A program made the translations under genes and the position numbers. This document shows positions 44,197-56,789 of a stretch of DNA of 64,000 bases, one piece after another (positions within the stretch are counted from its first letter, which is position 1; every line of letters begins with the position of its first letter). The stretch covers positions 682,001 to 746,000 of the forward strand of contig MU394056.1 of the NCBI GenBank assembly GCA_022578605.1. Reading direction: 5' to 3'. The notes under the pieces were generated by a model. The model ran no database searches and was not told where the DNA came from. It saw only the letters and a list, made by a program, of their open reading frames with translations. Source of the DNA: Camillea tinctor. Lineage: Eukaryota > Ascomycota > Sordariomycetes > Xylariales > Xylariaceae.

Positions 44197-46640
44197 ATGG
44201 CGACGACTTCCCAGGGAAGTCTGCGCCAGCGCAACGTCCCTGGTTCTTCTAAACAGAAGAACGAGGGCTCTGCTGACGCTGGCCCGGTCCTCGATGAGGT
44301 GGCCAAGCCCAGCAAGAAAACCTCTGGATCCAATTCCGAGCTCAACTACAGAATTGCCTTTGGCGTCATCACCGTCCTAGCTTTCATTTCGAGATTCTGG
44401 GGCATTAGCCACCCGAACGAGGTCGTTTTTGATGAAGTACACTTTGGCAAGGTGAGTAGAGTGCATTGCTATATATCTGCTGCTGGCCATATGCTAACCA
44501 TGCTGCCATTTCCCCCCTTCTTCTAGTTCGCCTCGTACTATCTCGAACACACATACTTCTTCGATGTACATCCACCTTTCGGGAAGCTCCTCTTTGCCCT
44601 CATGGGGTGGCTTGTAGGATACGATGGACATTTCCACTTCGAGAACATTGGCGATTCATACATAGCGAACAAGGTCCCTTACGTGGCCTTCCGCGCCATG
44701 CCTGCTCTTCTTGGTTCTCTGACTGTCTCCGTCGTCTTTCTCATCATGTGGGAGTCTGCCTACAGTCTACCAGCCTGTCTCGTTGCCGCTGGTCTTGTCC
44801 TTCTCGACAATGCCCACATTGGCCAGACTCGCTTGATCTTGTTGGACGCCACTCTTGTTCTTGCTATGGCATGCAGTCTGCTTTGCTACATCAAGTTCTA
44901 CAAGCTGAGGCATGAGCCATTCAGCCGTAAATGGTGGAAATGGTTGATCCTTACCGGTTTTGCGCTTTCGTGCGACATCTCCACCAAATACGTTGGACTA
45001 TTCGCTTTTGTCACCATTGGCTCTGCCGTTATAATTGATATGTGGGATCTCTTGGATTTCAAACGCCCTGGCGGAGCTTTGAGCTTGCGAGAGTTCGGAT
45101 ATCACTTCGGAGCTCGTGCGCTTGGCCTGATCATTGTGCCTTTCCTATTCTACCTATTCTGGTTCCAGGTTCACTTCGCTATCTTGACCCGATCTGGACC
45201 CGGTGACGATTTCATGACCCCCGAGTTCCAGGAGACACTGTCCGATAACATCATGCTTGCAAATGCCGTGAATATTGACTACTACGATACCATTACCATA
45301 CAGCACAAGGAGACCAAGGCATACCTTCACAGCCACGATGCTAAGTACCCTCTGCGCTACGACGATGGTCGGGTTTCTAGCCAAGGCCAGCAAGTCACTG
45401 GATATCCATTCAACGACACAAACAACTACTGGCAGATTCTTCCTCCTGTGGACGACCATCAGATGGGCCACCACGTCAAGAACCACGATCTTGTTAGACT
45501 CCGGCACCTGGTGACTGACACAGTACTTCTGTCTCACGATGTTGCCTCTCCCTATTATCCCACTAACCAGGAATTCACCACCGTTTCTGTGGCTGATGCT
45601 TATGGAAGCCGCGCGGACGATACTCTGTTCGAGATCCGAATCGAACACGGGAAGCCGAACCAGGAGTTCAAGAGCATTTCCAGTCATTTCAAGTTGATCC
45701 ACAATCCTAGCAAAGTCGCCATGTGGACCCACACGAAGCCTCTACCTGAGTGGGCTCACAAGCAGCAGGAGATCAACGGAAACAAGCAAATTGCCCCTAG
45801 CTCCAATGTTTGGCTCGTAGAGGATGTCCCGTCTGTCCCAGAGGATTCCCCTCGCCGAGTTAAGGAAGAACGTCAAGTGAAGAGACTGCCATTCCTGAGG
45901 AAATGGTTCGAATTGCAACGTTCTATGTTCTGGCACAACAACCAGTTGACTAGCAGCCACCCATATGCTAGCCAGCCATACCAGTGGCCTTTCCTACTCC
46001 GCGGCGTCAGCTTCTGGACCCAGAACGACACTCGGCAGCAAATCTACTTCCTGGGTAACCCAATTGGTTGGTGGATCGCTAGCAGTCTCCTCGCCGTCTA
46101 CGCTGGTATCATTGGTGCTGACCAGGTCTCCCTTCGCCGTGGTGTTGATGCCTTGGATCATCGTGAGTAGAACGACGCAAGTTTATTATCTCTAAGCTAA
46201 CGTATTTAACAGGCACTCGCTCCCGCCTCTATAACTCTACTGGTTTCTTCTTCCTTGCTTGGGCTACGCACTATTTCCCTTTCTATCTGATGGGACGTCA
46301 GCTTTTCTTGCACCACTATCTCCCGGCCCATCTTGCGTCTTGCTTGATCGTGGGTGCTCTGCTCGAATTCGTCTTCAATACGGAGCCTTCAGCGGAGGAA
46401 CCGAGTCACGACAAGGTTGGCAAGAAGCAGGGACCAGGCCCCCAGAGGCACGTCACGGCCCGGGAGCGATTTGCCGGACAGAGTATGGTGTCAGCCTGGA
46501 TCGCCTGCGTTGTCATTCTGGGGCTGGCTCTGGCCGGATGGTACTTCTTCCTCCCGCTCACTTACGGCTACCCCGGCCTCAGCGTAGACCAAGTCCTTCG
46601 ACGAAAGTGGCTTGGCTATGATCTCCACTTCGCCAAATAA
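44197..46640 (+). CDS. PMT4: Dolichyl-phosphate-mannose protein O-mannosyltransferase, Pmt4 type, three exons
   Basis: Multi-pass ER enzyme that moves mannose from dolichyl-phosphate to Ser/Thr of secretory, mainly membrane-anchored, proteins. Exons: 44197-44451, 44527-46162 and 46213-46640; 772 residues. The lumenal loop 1 has the catalytic acidic pair in EVVFDEVHFGKFASYYLE, followed by YFFDVHPPFGKLLFA. A membrane block follows, with AHIGQTRLILLDATLV and STKYVGLFAF. The loop SGPGDDFMTPEFQETLSDN and three MIR repeats (about residues 330-530) come next, then C-terminal membrane helices. This loop and FASYYLE place it with Pmt4 rather than Pmt1 or Pmt2. Confidence 0.95.
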
Positions 46641-47348
46641 GAAGAACATTTGTAAAGGCGATATTTTAGGTGGTTTCCTCCCTCTTTTCACTCTACGTGG
46701 ACCACTGTTATCATCTCACGTATATCGAGCAGTTAGCAAGTTAAGGTGGGACAGGTGGTTCAGCTACTTAAATAACAATTATCTGGAAGGCTATCAAAAT
46801 ATATTGGGCAGTTGTGTGACAGGCAGGCCAATACGTCAAATCATTTTTTTTTTACACGGTGTTTCTTCTAGGGTGGTTCAATCCTTCATATATCTAGATG
46901 TAGGGTGGGTTATAATGGTGGCGTCGAGAAAGAAGAGGAACAAAAACAAAGGATGGGATGGTTGGGGACGGTGGAACGGGCATGAATAATCTTGTTTGTG
47001 TTTTCTAGGATTTTTGAAGCTACTACTAGGTTAAAAAGAAAAGAAAAGAAAAGCCATCTGTATTACTCCTCTTATTGAAACAGACAAGCAAAATAAAGGC
47101 AAAGACCATATCTTACGTAGAGTGTTCCATTACATGACCCATGACATACGTTAGATATAAAAAAAAGGGGAGGGAGGCGAGGGGAGTGAAAGCCATCATT
47201 TGGGTCCATCGTCCTACAAGTTTCCTTGATCCTTTTTTCCCCTTCTCCGAGTTATTTTTAGAGAGAGGATATGTAGGATACCTACATTTCGTCTTTTTCT
47301 TGATTCCTTAATACTTTGGAAAAATAAATCCAAAAATCCAACTACTCT
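46641..47348. other. Convergent 3' intergenic region
   Basis: AT-rich; contains an AAAAG microsatellite near 47034-47052. The 125-codon frame at 46612-46989 overlaps the end of PMT4 and has no recognisable content. No gene is supported. Confidence 0.6.
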
Positions 47349-49339
47349 TCAACGTTTCATCTGCTCCATTTTCACCTCCCTGATCAAATCTTGAGCGACA
47401 ATCTTGCCTGCAAGCCAGTTCAAGTCGATCGAGTTGCCTATGCTATTGATCACAGACGTCCACCAGAGGCTGTGGCCCGGCACCTTGAATTGCGGGAACC
47501 GGTTTACCGGTAATAAGAGGGGGTATGCGTTTTCGATCTAGACAAGCAGATCCCGATGGTTAGTGTATGCGGGGATTTTTGCTTAGCTACATTATTATAG
47601 TGATGGGCTACTTACTCGTTCCTGGTGCATCCAGGTAACGGCTGGGTCCTGCTGTAGATGCTCTGTGACATCACTATCCGAGAGCAGACGGTATAGATAC
47701 TCGACCTGAAATTTACCGTTGTCGTCCCAGGTGTTTGGGATAGCCCTCACGAGGGCAAATTCGTGGACGCTGGAGTAGAATGATTCTTTGTCGTCAGTGT
47801 CTAGAAAGAGGAACTGCTCTGCGCTGTGCCACGTCTCAGACTGTTTAGTGGAGGTGAAGAAAGTTAAATATGCCGGTTTGAATAAACCGCTGACAGATTC
47901 GATCATTTCCTCCGCATCTTGATCGTATTGCCTTATTCCGAACATCGCCTCGCGGATCAGTTCATCATCGTAGGTGGCTAGAATGATTTTGTCAAAGGCC
48001 GCATATTGTGGGCTCGTTGTACCGGCCATTCCTTCATGCTGCACTATCCAGGCTGGCTGGTTTTCGCCAAGGAGCTCGTACTTGAACCCGGTGACTTTCG
48101 TCTCGGTGCGTAGGTCAACGTTGAGGCCATACAAGACAGACTCTAGTCGTTCGGCAAGATCCCCACCAGAGAATGAACTACCCATATCCTCTTGTACCGT
48201 GGCTATGAGCAGGGCTAGGCCGCTTACTTCTTCTAGCCTTTGGCCGAGGGTTCGTCGGATCTGTGGTTCAACAACTTCGGTACGGTACGATCCCCCAATC
48301 CCGCGATGGCCTAGCTCGTTCGTGGCCCACTGCTGTGCCAGATTGATAACTCCGAGAGATTCCACTATCTCTCTGATGTCCGTGGACAAGGGTGCTTTCG
48401 CAATCTTGTTCCGGAAGTCTTCATCCTTGGTCATGCCTCCGAATCGCCAGACTGCAGGTCCATAGCGGAATATAAGACCCAACCATGCCATCATTGGTGT
48501 CTTGCTGTATGGCCGTGTAGTTTCAGTGACGGAATTCTCACCGCGATAGCTATAAACACATTAGCTCTTGACCATGGGTTCCCCCAACCTCTTGAAAAGC
48601 AACAGAGAAGAAGAAAAAAAATCTTAAACTCACTACTTGACCTGGTGGGTTTCCAGCTGAGTGAAGCTGACTCTATCCCCCAGAATATTCTCCGAGTCCC
48701 TGGTAAAGAGGGGATTGGCGTATAGCAAAGCACTACCAGCTGTGTCTTCAGCCGTAATAGGGTCTTGCAACGGGTCATCGTGGGGAAATACGAGACCGCC
48801 TTGGGGGTTAGCAACAGCGAGTTGTCCTCCAACACGCGACGACGTCTCGAATATAGTAATGTCGATTCTGAAGTCTCGTTGGGGAGTAGAGGCTCTCAAT
48901 TGTTGGGCTGCTGCTATCCCGGCTGGGCCAGCACCTTCTCTATTCATTAGAAATGCGCTGGTCATCCAGAGAAAGCGAACTATAATGAGATGGTATTATA
49001 CATACCGATGATAGCAACCGAAAAGGTAGGAGGAGGCGGTGCGGGTCTAAAGAGATATCGTATGAAGGACAGCAAGAAGTAACCCAGAAATCCTACGGCG
49101 CCGATCAGGACAGCTACGATAGCCAAAGCAGCGAAGACTCGTGCAATGTATTCGACCAATTCCCACAAGCTACTAGAACTTCTAGACTTGTTCCCGTCTT
49201 TAGAATATACACTGTTGAGTAAGGGGGTGCGCTCGTATGCACGATGTCCGCCATCGACGACTTGGGAATATGGCGGAGGCGGGGACTCTGATTTGGAACG
49301 TCCCCAAGATCCCCAAGAGGACCCCTCCCCTCTCGCCAT
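47349..49339 (-). CDS. Prenylcysteine oxidase-like flavoprotein with N-terminal membrane anchor, four exons
   Basis: FAD-dependent thioether oxidase family (PCYOX1) that splits prenylcysteine, left from breakdown of prenylated proteins, into cysteine and a prenyl aldehyde. Exons in transcript order: 49339-49006, 48934-48634, 48549-47616 and 47537-47349; 585 residues. After a cytosolic tail comes one membrane helix (about 67-93) and a Pro-rich spacer. The Rossmann FAD motif AIIGAGPAGIAAAQQL follows, joined exactly across intron 1, with the downstream IFETSSRVGGQL acid. The catalytic domain ends in KVPGHSLWWTSVINS. Human PCYOX1 has a cleavable signal and is lysosomal. Here the protein is an anchored type II form, and its tail carries PPPY (21-24) and ERTPLL (36-41), possible vacuolar sorting signals. 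Confidence 0.88.
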
Positions 49340-51731
49340 GGTTGAGGTGAGTGATGTTTTGGAACTGTAGAACTATCTTGAACTTGCAAAAGACTTGATG
49401 ATTGTGAAATGTATGAGATACGAGGGAGATGGGGGGGGGGGGGGGTGAGGAAGGAAAAGGAGGAAGGAAAATGAGGAAAAGGAGGAAGAAGATGAAGAAG
49501 ATGGAGGAGGCTGTCAGACGAAGGCAGAAGAGATAGATGTGACTGATCGCATGAGTTGTTTATGCTTGTTGGATGATTGATTGGGTGGTTTCTGTATTAC
49601 ATTATTATCAAATGATAAGTGAGTTGCGAAAACGAATTCAAGTTGTTGTATTGGTGGTGGTGATTGTGATGGTAGTTATGGTACAGTACATAGTGGTGGC
49701 GTTGCCTGATCAGGATCAAGGCGGGGAAAAAAAAGAAAAAAAGAAAAAAAAACCGAGGTGAGATTGAGAGAGGGAGGTCTTGTAGTGAGGTTTTGGAGGG
49801 GTCACACGGTGACACAGTAACTTTCCATCTGCGCATGCCGGGCACTTTCTATTATTACAATATACCTATGTACCTAGGTAATACTGGACCTCAGGTAATA
49901 CCTATGAATAAGCACATCCGAAACCAGTCGCAGTTGCATTACGTACATAAAGCTTCCATAAAACGGTTCTTCATCTATTGGTTTAGATCAATAACCTATA
50001 GGTAAACATTAACAGTACGTACTTGAATAACCTCAGGTTTCAATTTACTTTCCTTTTCATATGTAAGTTATGTCTTTCCCTTCCTTTTATTCGTCTCCAT
50101 TAACAGGTTACCTGCCAATCAGATTGACAATAACATTGCTTCTGTTCCAAGTTTCCAAGTTTTGAGTTTACCTATGCAGATAAGCATCACTTATGTAGAG
50201 CATGGGAGAGTCGAGTATTAAAAGGGGGGTATTTATAGGATTTGGTTTATACATACCTAGGTAGTCAAGAAGAAAGTGTTGATGGGGTTGAATGGTAACT
50301 TATGTTAGTTATATACTCTATGTGTGTGACTACTAGTAAAGAGAGAACAGGATAGAAAAAGGAAGACTATAGGTCCTATATAAGCACCTCATGACTACTG
50401 AACTGATGGTCATACATAATCCGCACTATAGCCAACCCCCTTTCTGCTACAAATGAAACCCAAGCTGTCTAGATGGATTCTATACTGATGGACTGCATGC
50501 GTCTGGACCCGGAGTCTAAAAATATTACTTATAATTCGAAGAGCTTGTAAATAGTCGAGAGCTTGATGTAACCTAAGCTCAGAGCATACCTAGATATCAT
50601 ACGTCTTAAGCATTTTATCCGGCGGGGATCAATAACATGATCGCTCCCCCCCCTTTCTCTCTCTCTTTCTTTACTGCCTCAACATTCATTCTTGTTAGCC
50701 TTCTATGAATATATGAATTACGTACCTCACTTATGGCCAAGTTACTATAGGGTTGCAGTCCGTGATAGTGCTTCATCTAGATCTAACCGGGTTATCTTCA
50801 GGAGGAAATAGCTATGTTATAGTCCTTAACGTCTATACTTATCTACTTACACACGCTTCAACTCATCTTAAACTCACGGTAAATATTGATATTTCGAACA
50901 TCATACTAGTCTCTGTCAAAGCCAGTCAACCCGTTCAACTTACCAAGCCACAAAAAACAACCTCCTGTTTTTTTTACTGAGGTCTAGAACCAACCTTTGA
51001 GAAATACGAGATAATACCAAGCTGATAGACAGGCGAGGTCCCGTCCCCTTCCCCTGGCAGATGGACATGCACGAAAAAATATTGAAAGCTACCCTTCCCT
51101 TCCTGTAGGAGCCAACCAACGTCCGCGCTCGATATTGAACCTTATATTTACCCAGCGACCTTCACAGAACCCCTTTATTTTACCCTGAGCACGCCAGCTT
51201 CGATAGAAATTCCGCACTATGCCATTTTAGCCCCCTCCATGCAACCCCGCAGAACATATATGTAAGTGTCCAACCTAAGGATCCCCCATTCGTGGTCTCT
51301 AGATATGTAGGTATGTAGCCAAGTACGGGCTGGGCCTGACGCCTCACCGTCCCCTCCTATAGAGATACAAGTGCGGTTGCTTTGCATAGGCTAAAGATGC
51401 CGGTTTATATAGTTCTATCGTGGTCGATGCGTAATCCTTTCATGATAAACGTATGGTGGCCCGACTTGCTGTAGGGCGAGATCATATACTGAAGCAAAGA
51501 TGAAAAAACAAGCTGTTCGGTTCTTCAGATATGGCACAATCTCGCTCTAATGCCACCGAGAAAGAGGCCGGTCCTTCCATAAAACTTGACTACTTCCTGA
51601 TATATTCACTGTATGTAATGTATACTGAATCTTTATCTAGCACATGGTGGTTGTAAATTGGAAATATTTCACTCCGTCTAGTGGCTCGTTCTAAAAAGCA
51701 CACTCGTTTTCGGGGAAGAAACAAGTCCCTT
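49340..51731. other. 2.4-kb divergent intergenic region
   Basis: No gene is supported. A 15-base G run (49431-49445) and a GGA/GAA-rich tract to about 49510 lie upstream of the oxidase gene. The middle is AT-rich with TAGGTA-type words. The right part should hold the chitinase promoter. Confidence 0.55.
49431..49445 (+). repeat. Homopolymer of 15 G
   Basis: An uninterrupted G run about 95 bases before the oxidase start codon. On the transcribed strand it is a C run. Confidence 0.9.
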
Positions 51732-53465
51732 ATGATGCGAAGCCGTCGGTTTTGGGCGTTCGCCCAGCTCCTTTCCACAGGTTTCGTATCCGGAGCCGAC
51801 CTATCAGCCGACTGTTCACTAGCAACCACGACTATATTTATGCCCACAACAGTCTACGCTATAGCACCCCAGGTCAATACGACCATCACTGCTAGCCAAG
51901 GGGGGAGTTATTGCTCAGTTCCAACATCGGTGGTGGACAATGGAGGGACTAATACCAGCACGAGCTTTAGCCTTGAGACAACAAGTGGTGTTGAAATCCC
52001 AACGAGTATTCCAACAAGTTCGATTTTGAGCACCACCAGTTGGTCTAATTTCAGTATTGGCACCACCACGAGCACGATACAAACGAGCAGGCAACCACCT
52101 CGGCCGACGGGACCCATATCAATACCATCACCGCCCCCAACTCCCTTTAGGGGGTTCAAGAACGCAGTGTACTTCACCAACTGGTTAGGAAGCCCGCACC
52201 CACCCATCCCCTATTTCCCATCTCTTTCGGAGCTTACCACAATCCCAGGGGAACCTCGCGATACCAGCCCCAAGAGCTGCCCGTCTCCGAGCTAACCCAC
52301 ATCCTCTACGCCTTCGCGGACATCGCGCCCAACGGGACGGTGCTCCCGTCCGACCCCGCCGTGGACCTGGAGAAGCGGTACCCGCACGACGCGCCGGCTT
52401 ATCGGGAACGGCGGGGCGAGCGCAACGCCTACGGCGTGGTGAAGCAGCTGTTCGTGCACAAGAAGTACAACCGCAACCTGAAGACGCTGCTCTCGATCGG
52501 GGGGTGGAACTACTCGCCCAAGTTCGCGGGCGTGGCGGCGAGCGCGGACGGGCGGCGCGCCTTCGCGCGCTCCGCCGTCAAGCTCATCACCGACTGGGGC
52601 TTCGACGGCATCGACGTCGACTGGGAGTACCCGGCGAGCGCGGCGGAGGGGGCCGACTTCGTCAAGCTGCTCGCGGCCTGCCGCGCCGAGCTGGACCAGT
52701 ACTCGGTCCGGCACCGGCTGCCGTACCGGTTCCTCATCTCGGTGGCAAGCCCCGCGACGGCGCAGAACTACAAGTTCATGGATCTGGCCGGGATGGACAA
52801 ATACGTCGATGAGTGGTAATGAGTCAACCCCTCTACTTCCCCTCCTAAACTGCTTGCGTGCCGTCTAAGGGGGCTGACGTTTCATCAGGCACCTCATGGC
52901 CTACGATTACTCGGGGAGCTGGGACAGCACCAGCGGGCACCAAGCCAACGTCTTCAGCAACGCAGCGAACGCCTTCTCGACGAAGCACTCCACCGACGAC
53001 GCGGTGACCTTCTACAAGAGCCAGGGCATCGGCGCGCGGAAGATCATCATGGGCCTGCCCGTGTACGGGCGGTCGTTCGGGGGCACGTCGGGGCTGGGGC
53101 AGAACTACACGAGGGTCGGGTCGGGCGGGCCGCAGCCGGGGGTCTGGTTCTACGAGGACCTGCCGCGGCCCGGGGCGCGCGAGCAGTGGGACGACGTGGC
53201 CAAGGCGGCGTACAGCTACGACCCGCAGGCGCGGGAGCTGGTCTCGTACGACAACGTGCGCAGCACCACGTTCAAGGCCCGCTACGTCGAGGACCGCCAG
53301 CTCGGCGGCGCGTTCTTCTGGGAGGCGAGCGGCGATAAGGGGGGCGCGAGGAGCTTGATCAATACTATGTCCAAGAATCTGCGACGGCTAGATTGGACGC
53401 CCAATAATCTCCACTACCCGACTAGTCAGTATACTAATATTCGGTTCGGCTTGCCGGGGGTGTGA
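51732..53465 (+). CDS. Secreted GH18 chitinase, three exons
   Basis: Hydrolyses beta-1,4-linked N-acetylglucosamine in chitin. Exons: 51732-52183, 52249-52815 and 52889-53465; 531 residues. The start is the ATG pair at 51732/51735; the open frame extends upstream only to a GTG. Residues 1-24 form a signal peptide (RRFWAFAQLLSTGFVSGA). A Ser/Thr-rich, probably O-glycosylated stalk of about 110 residues follows. The GH18 barrel begins at FKNAVYFTNWG and has the substrate motif LLSIGGWNYSPKF. The catalytic DGIDVDWEYP carries Glu277 as proton donor with the full DxxDxDxE set. MAYDYSGSWDS and the late GGAFFWEASGDKGG Trp strand are also present. No chitin-binding module is seen. The long N-terminal stalk is unusual, since such linkers mostly sit at the C-terminus. 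Confidence 0.93.
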
Positions 53466-53937
53466 TCAAAAAGGGGGGTGGCGGGACAAGAAGAAATGCC
53501 GGATGAGGTTTAACCAAAAGTAAATCAATCAATTCATTGGAAATATATGTATTCTTACCTGGTTTTAAAAGATTCAAAAAGTCGGCCCTGTTCGGTGTTG
53601 GGATTCTATCTTCCATGTTAGCAAATTCATGTTTAAATAGAAAATTGCTGCTTTCGATTCTGTTTCTCAGGGGCGAGTCTTCCTAAGTATTGTGAGCTCT
53701 TGAGTTGAAGTGAGATGGCATCTCAATGCGTAGATTGGCATAATTGTTCTTTTCCTTAATAAAGAAACGCAAATCTATGAGATTGTAGATGGTAGGGATA
53801 TGTACATATACATAAACACATATATAATCACATGGTTGGTGGCCAATAGATAGCCTCCTCAAAAGTTTGAAGGAAATAAACAAAATCTTTGGAGATCGCA
53901 CCCTTCTCCTTATATCCATCCCATTGAGTTGGGTAAT
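53466..53937. other. Convergent 3' intergenic region
   Basis: AT-rich 3' flanks of the chitinase and the FAHD1-like gene, with TATATAC-type runs near 53795-53830. No gene is seen. Confidence 0.6.
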
Positions 53938-54819
53938 TTACGTCTCGGCGTAGACGTAAGAGCTCGTTGATTCCTCGACAGCAACTTCGATCTTGCTCTC
54001 CTCAATTTCCTTGCCGTCAACCCTAATGCCGGCGCGCATGACGTCTCCAGGTACGACGGGGCCCACGCCCTTAGGAGTACCGGTTAGAATGATGTCTCCT
54101 TTCTCAAGAACCATAACCTTGGAGATGTCGCTCAGCATGCGCGGGATCTGGAAGAGCATCAATTCGGTCGAGTCCTGTTGTTGAACCTTGCCATTGACAG
54201 ACAGGTAAACCTCTATGGAGTGGGGGTTGGGGATTGCCGATTTCGGAATGGGGTTGCTGATGGGCAAGAAGGTGTCAAACCCCTTAGAGATTGACCAAGG
54301 CAGGCCCTTCTTCTTTGCCTCATTTTGGATGTTTCTAGCAGTCATATCGATGCTCATGGCATAGCCTGTTTAAACATGTAAGTCATGGGAAAGAATAAAT
54401 TAATAGACAATACAATAACATATGAGGCACATACTGTCTATGGCATCCAGAGCACCTTGGACATCGCTCTCTTGGAGATCCCTAACCGTCTTTCCGATAA
54501 TCAAGGCCAGCTCAGCCTCGTAGTGAAGGTCAACGCCCTTGGGGCGGATAACTGGCCCAGCTCCGGGCAGGAGAATGGAAGAGGTAGGCTTCAGGAAGAA
54601 GAAAGGCTGCTTGGGCCTGGCGCTGTTCAACTCGCTGATGTGGTCACTGAGGAATATGAGATGTTAGTTAACTAAGTTAACTTGTTCTAGTATATACACT
54701 CTTTTGTAAGTATAAGTGTTCATTGAAACTTACGCATAGTTGCGTCCGATACAGACGACTTTGCCTGCTTGCTTGAAAGATGATGCGGAGGTAGCCATGG
54801 TGCGTCGAAATACGTTCAT
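53938..54819 (-). CDS. FAHD1-like fumarylacetoacetate hydrolase-fold protein, three exons
   Basis: FAH-fold Mg-dependent hydrolase; the FAHD1 group acts as acylpyruvate hydrolase and oxaloacetate decarboxylase. Exons in transcript order: 54819-54734, 54646-54435 and 54365-53938; 241 residues from the upstream ATG, or 234 from the second in-frame ATG at 54798. The core reads VVCIGRNYADH, FFFLKPTSSIL, the metal-binding LHYEAELALIIGK, then DSYAMSIDMTARN, KGFDTFLPIS and DIILTGTPKGVGPV, all in the family order and length. The first ATG adds MNVFRRT, a short Arg-containing N-terminus. The exact substrate is not known. Confidence 0.9.
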
Positions 54820-56134
54820 CGTGGTCTATAGAAAAATGCAAGGAGACGACAGCGGCGGTTACTGGTGGTTATATATCACAAAAAAAAAGTGTAACTCGGT
54901 TACATGCGCTCTGCAGCTCTGCAGTTCTCCTGACTGACGACGCAACGACGCAACACAGGGGGGTCAATAAGGGGATAACTGCAACGTGATGAAGCGGCAA
55001 TTGGTCGAATACAGGCATCAATTGTCTCAAAAACCCTGAATAACGCTGTGTGGTTATCGGCGACCGAGCGGGGATGGTTCCGATACTCGGTTTCCGCTGC
55101 TAACCTGGAAGACGGATGCACATTTCGGACGCAGATTTATGTCCTAGAAGCTAAACTGAACAAGATCGGTGGGGAATTTTGATCAAGATCTCCAGCTAAG
55201 TCCTGAAGTCGGGTCTATTGGGGATATGGATCCACTTGGGGACGGCTACTGAAGACGGAAGATCCGTGTTGCAAATAATCCGGAAATCTTTTGGACTTAC
55301 ACTAGGAGGGTGTGTGTAGTAATTGTTCTGGAAGCTCTTTCTTTCTTTTTTTTTTTTTTTTTCTTGACTGCCGAACGGGAAGAGGCGGGAGAGAGAATGG
55401 GGAGAATGGAGGGAAGGGTCTAGCAAGGCCTAGACAACCCTAGGACCAACCTTGCGTAGATGCGCCAACGTTACATTCCTACAGTGGTCAGCAGTCACAG
55501 CATACATTTTCAATGGCCTTCGGTGGTCTTCAGTGGTCTTCAGTGGGTCATCCCCAGAGAAAGACCCAAGAAGTGAGAACTTGTCAGGCGGGTTTGGCAG
55601 GTTTGGGGTCATTCCTGTCAGAGCCTAATACACTAGAAAGCCTTTTTCACTTACATAGTATGTAAAACCTTATGCACTGAGACAAGAAAAAGTACAGAAC
55701 AGGCAAGTACCTTAACTGTACCTAAGCAAATTTCTAGCCCCAGATTTAACTGCGCACGCGACATTCCCCCCACACAGACCTGATGTACCGACCCTTGTGC
55801 CTTGGGACCACTAGCCTACCAATGACAACCTTAATAATCATTTTTCTTTGCCTCTTCCATAAGCAAAAAACCCGCCTTTTACATCACGATAGCTTGTAAC
55901 TAACAAAAAAGTTGCTAACCTAGTTTACCTCTTCTCTCTCTCTCTGCCCTACCTCTCCCCCTTTTTTAATTTTCAGTTTTAAGTTTTTCTCCCTGGCCTA
56001 GCCTAAATTCCTTATTTTCAATCATCAGCTATTTCTTCTTCTTTTTATATTTCCTCTACCTTGTCATTACACCAATCCTACCCTATATTAAATCAATCTT
56101 CCGATACCGATACCTTGATTCCTCTCCATCGAAG
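54820..56134. other. Divergent intergenic region
   Basis: No gene is supported. A T run of 18 lies at about 55345-55362, and CAGTGGTCTT-type short repeats at about 55515-55545. The pyrimidine-rich stretch from about 55925 is probably promoter and leader of the next gene. Confidence 0.55.
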
Positions 56135-56789
56135 ATGGAAGCCCTCCAGTTGGCTCAGATGCTAGCTGATCTCAATGATCTCCAAGCTGCTGTACGTACT
56201 CTAGATTTGATTACGCAGTGTTTCTTTGCTGCAACCTTTGATGGTAACTAACCCCGCATCTCGACACGCAGCAAGATCAAAATGCCTCCAAGGCTTTGGT
56301 GACTGCCAACAAGTCTCTCGAACCAAATGACAGATCGCAATCCCCCCATCACAGGAGAAGTGCTACCGAGGGGCGCATTTCCTCTCCAGCCGCCGGCGCT
56401 CGATTCACCGACAAGTTCGGCCGCCGCATCTTCACTCCGCCCCTAACCCGAACCAACTCTGGCACCCCAACCTCTGCTCCCGGCACTCCGCGACAAGATG
56501 TATGTGATTTTCATTGTGATTCTTTTACACTTATGTTAAGATCAATGCTGACCCATCATCACAGGGACCTGATACCGATATCGACAGAGCCTCCACGCTC
56601 CTCTCTTTGTACGAGATCCGGGCCAAGTTGAAGGAGCAGGACAGCAGCAGCCTCATGAAGGCTCGAGAGAAGATCAATGCCCTCGCCGCGAAACAAGCCA
56701 AGCTGGCCACCGAACAGAGAAAGTCGCCAATCCCGACTTCGGCCCCTCGCAACGAGCCGTCCAAATTCAATTACCCCAGAAGACCGTAG
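56135..56789 (+). CDS. Small Ser/Pro-rich hypothetical protein, three exons
   Basis: Exons: 56135-56191, 56272-56499 and 56565-56789; 169 residues, all splice phases zero. The N-terminus (MEALQLAQMLADLNDLQAAQDQ) and the C-terminal part (STLLSLYEIRAKLKEQDSSSLMKAREKINALAAKQAK) are predicted helices. Between them lies a disordered stretch with several proline-directed phosphorylation-type sites (FTPPLTRTNSGTPTSAPGTP). I do not recognise the family. Three well-formed introns, even codon use and a long pyrimidine-rich promoter make it a real gene. The layout suggests a regulated adaptor; this is inference. Confidence 0.7.

Noticed and set aside
51681..51731. 17-residue N-terminal extension of the chitinase
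   Set aside because: Begins with GTG; starting at the ATG pair gives a proper signal peptide.
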